Origin: Pseudomonadota bacterium
Lineage (GTDB): Bacteria > Pseudomonadota > Gammaproteobacteria > Xanthomonadales > Rhodanobacteraceae
Assembly (NCBI GenBank): GCA_018240465.1
Contig: JAFEFS010000072.1
Coordinates: 1-64,000 of the forward strand
DNA length: 64,000 nt
Direction of reading: 5' to 3'
The notes below the pieces were generated by a model, which had not been told where the DNA came from, searched no databases, and saw nothing but the letters and a program-made list of their open reading frames with translations. Shown here in pieces: positions 61,494-64,000 of the stretch (within the stretch, counting starts at the first letter, position 1; each line of letters opens with the position of its first letter). The position numbers and the translations under genes were made by a program.

Positions 61494-62288
61494 ATGAAAA
61501 TCCTTGGCTCTGCGGTCGCCGCATCGTTCGTTCTTTTGCTTGCATGCCAGCCGCCCGCGCGCGCGCAGGCGCCAGCCGCGGAGCCCACCGATCCGAAGGC
61601 AACCGAGCAGTGGGAGCCGGTACCGCCAGTGATCACGCCAGGCAACGTCGCGGGCGCGGCACCGTCGGATGCGATCGTGCTGTTCGACGGCCACAATCTC
61701 GATCAATGGGAAACGGTCAAGGACGGCTCGCCCGCACGCTGGAAGGTGCACGACGGCGTGGTCACCGTCGACAAGTCCACGGGCAACATCCAGACCCGGC
61801 AGCATTTCCGCGACTACCAGTTGCACCTGGAGTGGCGCGTACCCGAAGGAATCACCGGCGATGGGCAGGCGCGAGGCAACAGCGGCGTGTTCCTCGCATC
61901 GACCGGGAAGGGCGACGAGGGCTACGAGGTACAGATCCTCGACTCGTACAACAACAAGACCTATGTCAACGGCCAGGCCGCGAGCGTGTACAAGCAGGCG
62001 CCGCCGCTGGTCAACGCGATGCGTCCGCCGGGCCAGTGGCAGGTCTACGATATCGTCTGGACCGCGCCCGTGTTCGCCGCCGACGGCGCCCTGAAAACGC
62101 CGGCCTGCGTGACCGTATTCCACAACGGCGTGCTCGTGCAGAACCATCGCGAGCTGGCCGGCGAGACGGTCTACATCGGCAAACCGAAGTACAAACCCTA
62201 TACCGACGCCGCGATCAAGCTGCAGGCGCATGGCGATCCATCGCCGCCGATCAGTTTCCGCAATATCTGGGTGCGCAAGCTGGGTTGA
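61494..62288 (+). CDS. DUF1080 (3-keto-disaccharide hydrolase) lipoprotein
   Basis: A 264-residue exported protein with a lipobox-like end to its signal peptide (SAVAASFVLLLAC, Cys as predicted lipid anchor). The DUF1080 concanavalin-like domain shows IVLFDGHNLDQWETV near residue 60, RGNSGVFLAS near 128, and EVQILDSYNNKTY with the conserved Asp. Families of this type cleave 3-keto-glycosides or bind glycans. ATG 61494 puts the signal peptide at the N-terminus; in-frame ATGs at 61464, 61473 and 61479 are alternatives that would make the junction with the previous gene 2-17 bp. Confidence 0.82.
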   Translation: MKILGSAVAASFVLLLACQPPARAQAPAAEPTDPKATEQWEPVPPVITPGNVAGAAPSDAIVLFDGHNLDQWETVKDGSPARWKVHDGVVTVDKSTGNIQTRQHFRDYQLHLEWRVPEGITGDGQARGNSGVFLASTGKGDEGYEVQILDSYNNKTYVNGQAASVYKQAPPLVNAMRPPGQWQVYDIVWTAPVFAADGALKTPACVTVFHNGVLVQNHRELAGETVYIGKPKYKPYTDAAIKLQAHGDPSPPISFRNIWVRKLG

Positions 62289-62361
62289 TGTCGTCGTACC
62301 CGTGAACGCAGGGCGACGGACGGACCTTTTTTCCGTCTTTCGCTTGAAACAAGATCAAAAT

Positions 62362-62388
62362 GGATTCCCGCTTCCGCGGGAATGACGG
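62362..62388. repeat. Interspersed repeat, 'CATTCCC...GGAATGAC' family, minimal copy
   Basis: ATTCCCGC (62364-62371), loop TTCC, GCGGGAAT (62376-62383), then GACGG, the same end as the 53633-53755 element. It precedes the MFS gene. Confidence 0.65.
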
Positions 62389-62416
62389 CAACAAAAGACC
62401 TCGAGAGACTCGCACA

Positions 62417-63748
62417 ATGACCAAGCCCGTCAACGCTTCGCGCCTGTTCGTCGCGTCCTGCCTCGCGCTGCTCGTCACCTCGCTGACATTCGCGTTGCGG
62501 GCGAAGATCGAAGGCGTGTTCCACGACAGTTACGGACTGAGTCGCGAAGAGATCGGCTGGGCGTTCGGGCCGGCGTTCTGGGGCTTCGCCGTCGCCACAT
62601 TTCTTGGCGGCGCGATCATCGACCAGGTGAAGACGCGCAACGTGTTGCGCATCGCCTTCGTCTGCCATCTGGTCGGCCTGATCGTGCTGCTGTTTGCCAA
62701 GGACAAGACGCTGCTGTTCGCGGCGAACGTGTTCATCGGCTTCGCCAACGGCAGTGTCGAGGCGGCCTGCAACCCGCTGGTGACCACACTGTTCCCGGAC
62801 GACAAGACCAAGATGCTCAACCGCTTCCATGTCTGGTTCCCGGGCGGCATCGTCGTCGGCGGCCTCCTGTCGTGGCTGCTCGTCTCCCAGTTCAACCTGC
62901 CGTGGCAGGTGCTGGCTGCGGCACTGTTTGTTCCGCTCGCACTCTACGGCTGGCTGTTCTTCGGCGAAACGGTGCCCGAGACCGAGCGTGTGACCAGCGG
63001 CGTATCCTACCGCGACATGTTCCGCAACACCGGCGCGCCGTGCACGATCATCGCGCTGGTCGGTTTCATGATACTCGCCACCTCGACGCCGATCACGATC
63101 GATTTCGGCGCGACCGTGACCTGGATCGTGCTTGCGCTGGCGCTCGTCGCGATCGTGGTCGAGTCGCTGGTCGTCAACAAGACCAGCCTGTTATTCCCGT
63201 TCATGTTGTTTTGCATGTTCCTGACCGCGTCGACCGAGCTGGGCACCAATCAGTTCACCGGCGCACTGCTCGACAAGACCGGCATCGATCCGCTGATCGT
63301 CCTCGTCGTAGTCACCGGCATCATGGCACTGGGGCGCTACTTCGCGGGCCCGCTGGTGCACAGGCTCAGCACGGTCGGCGTGTTGCTTGCCTCGGCGATC
63401 ATCTCCGCGATCGGACTGTACCTCTACAGCATGGCGAGCGGCACCGATGCGACGCTGTTCGCCGCGATCGTCTTCGCCGTCGGCGTCTGCTACTTCTGGC
63501 CGACGATGCTCGGCTTCGTTTCGGAGTACCTGCCCAAGACCGGTGCGCTGGGCCTGTCGGTGCTCGGCGGCGCGGGCATGGTGGGCACTTCGTTCGTGCT
63601 GCCGATCATGGGCCACTCGATCGACACCGCCGGACCACAGCAGACGCTGCGCTTCATGACCGTGCTGCCCGTGATTTTGATCGTCGCGTTCGCTTTGCTC
63701 GCCGTATATCTGAGGGGTCGGCGCACTCACGACGGCGAACAGTCGTGA
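62417..63748 (+). CDS. MFS transporter, probable sugar transporter
   Basis: A 443-residue permease with 12 predicted helices. ARLFVAS-like start (SRLFVASCLALLVTSLTFAL), the loop-2 region FGPAFWGFAVATFLGGAIID, EAACNPLVTTLFPDDKTKML with NRFHVWFPGGIVVGGLL and a central loop after helix 6 fit the sugar/FHS-like major facilitator group. It lies within the TIM-barrel/DUF1080 locus, so it likely imports the sugar released outside the membrane. ATG 62417 is the start; an earlier ATG falls inside the repeat. Confidence 0.85.
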   Translation: MTKPVNASRLFVASCLALLVTSLTFALRAKIEGVFHDSYGLSREEIGWAFGPAFWGFAVATFLGGAIIDQVKTRNVLRIAFVCHLVGLIVLLFAKDKTLLFAANVFIGFANGSVEAACNPLVTTLFPDDKTKMLNRFHVWFPGGIVVGGLLSWLLVSQFNLPWQVLAAALFVPLALYGWLFFGETVPETERVTSGVSYRDMFRNTGAPCTIIALVGFMILATSTPITIDFGATVTWIVLALALVAIVVESLVVNKTSLLFPFMLFCMFLTASTELGTNQFTGALLDKTGIDPLIVLVVVTGIMALGRYFAGPLVHRLSTVGVLLASAIISAIGLYLYSMASGTDATLFAAIVFAVGVCYFWPTMLGFVSEYLPKTGALGLSVLGGAGMVGTSFVLPIMGHSIDTAGPQQTLRFMTVLPVILIVAFALLAVYLRGRRTHDGEQS

Positions 63749-63786
63749 TACAGTCGAACAGGCATTCATCGGCGAAATCGCATTCC

Positions 63787-64000
63787 ATGCGCAAACAATC
63801 ACGCAGGCAATTCCTCATCCACGCCGCTGGTGCGGGCGCGGCATTCGCCGCGGCCGGCCTGTGGCGCGGTCTTGGCGCCAGTCCGCTGGGCAAGCCCGTC
63901 GGCATCCAGTTGTGGACCGTCAACGACACGCTCAAGCACGATCCGGCCGGCACATTGAACCAGCTCGGCAAAATCGGCTTCAAGGAGGTCGAGGCCGCGG
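63787..64000 (+). CDS. Tat-exported TIM-barrel (sugar isomerase/epimerase-like) protein, 3' end cut by the window edge
   Basis: The first 71 residues are visible. A twin-arginine signal peptide (RKQSRRQFLIHAAGAGAAFA) is followed by KPVGIQLWTVNDTLKHDPAG and LGKIGFKEVEAA, the first strand and helix of a xylose-isomerase-like TIM barrel. It is the second such protein of this locus, 38 bp after the MFS gene. Function cannot be fixed from the fragment. Confidence 0.75.
   Translation, partial: MRKQSRRQFLIHAAGAGAAFAAAGLWRGLGASPLGKPVGIQLWTVNDTLKHDPAGTLNQLGKIGFKEVEAA

Overview
The window is GC-rich, densely coded bacterial chromosome. Gene content and order suggest a gammaproteobacterium of the Xanthomonadales/Lysobacterales, close to Rhodanobacteraceae. 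This is an inference from a fused E1 alpha-beta 2-oxoacid dehydrogenase, rpoE-rseA-mucD without rseB, lepA-lepB-DUF4845-rnc-era-recO, system I cytochrome c maturation, and a single leu-ilv operon behind one attenuator. I see no rRNA, tRNA, CRISPR array, prophage or insertion sequence. Both edges cut genes: an ECF sigma factor on the left and a Tat-exported TIM-barrel protein on the right.

Layout. 1-9.7 kb (minus strand): an ECF sigma factor, then a heavy-metal efflux locus transcribed response regulator, histidine kinase, periplasmic adaptor, RND pump, DUF3240, outer-membrane channel, cytochrome b561. 9.8-18.6 kb: a polytopic membrane protein, a polysaccharide deacetylase, glutaryl-CoA dehydrogenase, a GNAT acetyltransferase, a glutathione S-transferase, an orphan secreted protein and the fused branched-chain 2-oxoacid dehydrogenase E1. 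18.7-27.2 kb: the exported DUF1501/DUF1800 pair, serA divergent from a likely D-2-hydroxyglutarate dehydrogenase, and a secreted CAP-like protein with three 129-residue-period repeats. 27.3-33.8 kb: prolyl aminopeptidase, ccmABCDE, a HAD hydrolase and a FadB-like fatty-acid oxidation protein. 34-37 kb: rpoE-rseA-mucD with two sigma-E-like promoters. 37-48.5 kb: housekeeping genes lepA, lepB, DUF4845, rnc, era, recO, an orphan REC-Hpt protein, rlmD, CYTH, nagZ, hpt, mtnP and a cold-shock gene.

48.7-60.3 kb is a complete branched-chain amino-acid operon, leuA-ilvE-leuC-leuD-leuB-ilvD-ilvC-ilvB-ilvN. Ahead of it lies an unannotated 39-codon leader peptide rich in Leu codons, with protector, antiterminator and terminator hairpins that fit textbook transcription attenuation. 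The promoter geometry suggests that the leader peptide may be translated from a leaderless mRNA. Most wide junctions in the operon hold a different palindromic repeat, while tight junctions hold none.

60.6-64 kb is a small exported-sugar locus: a hydroxypyruvate-isomerase-like TIM barrel, a DUF1080 lipoprotein, an MFS transporter and a second TIM barrel. The families fit a periplasmic 3-keto-glycoside pathway.

Three families of short interspersed inverted repeats recur between genes in the right half of the window, often just upstream of a ribosome binding site.
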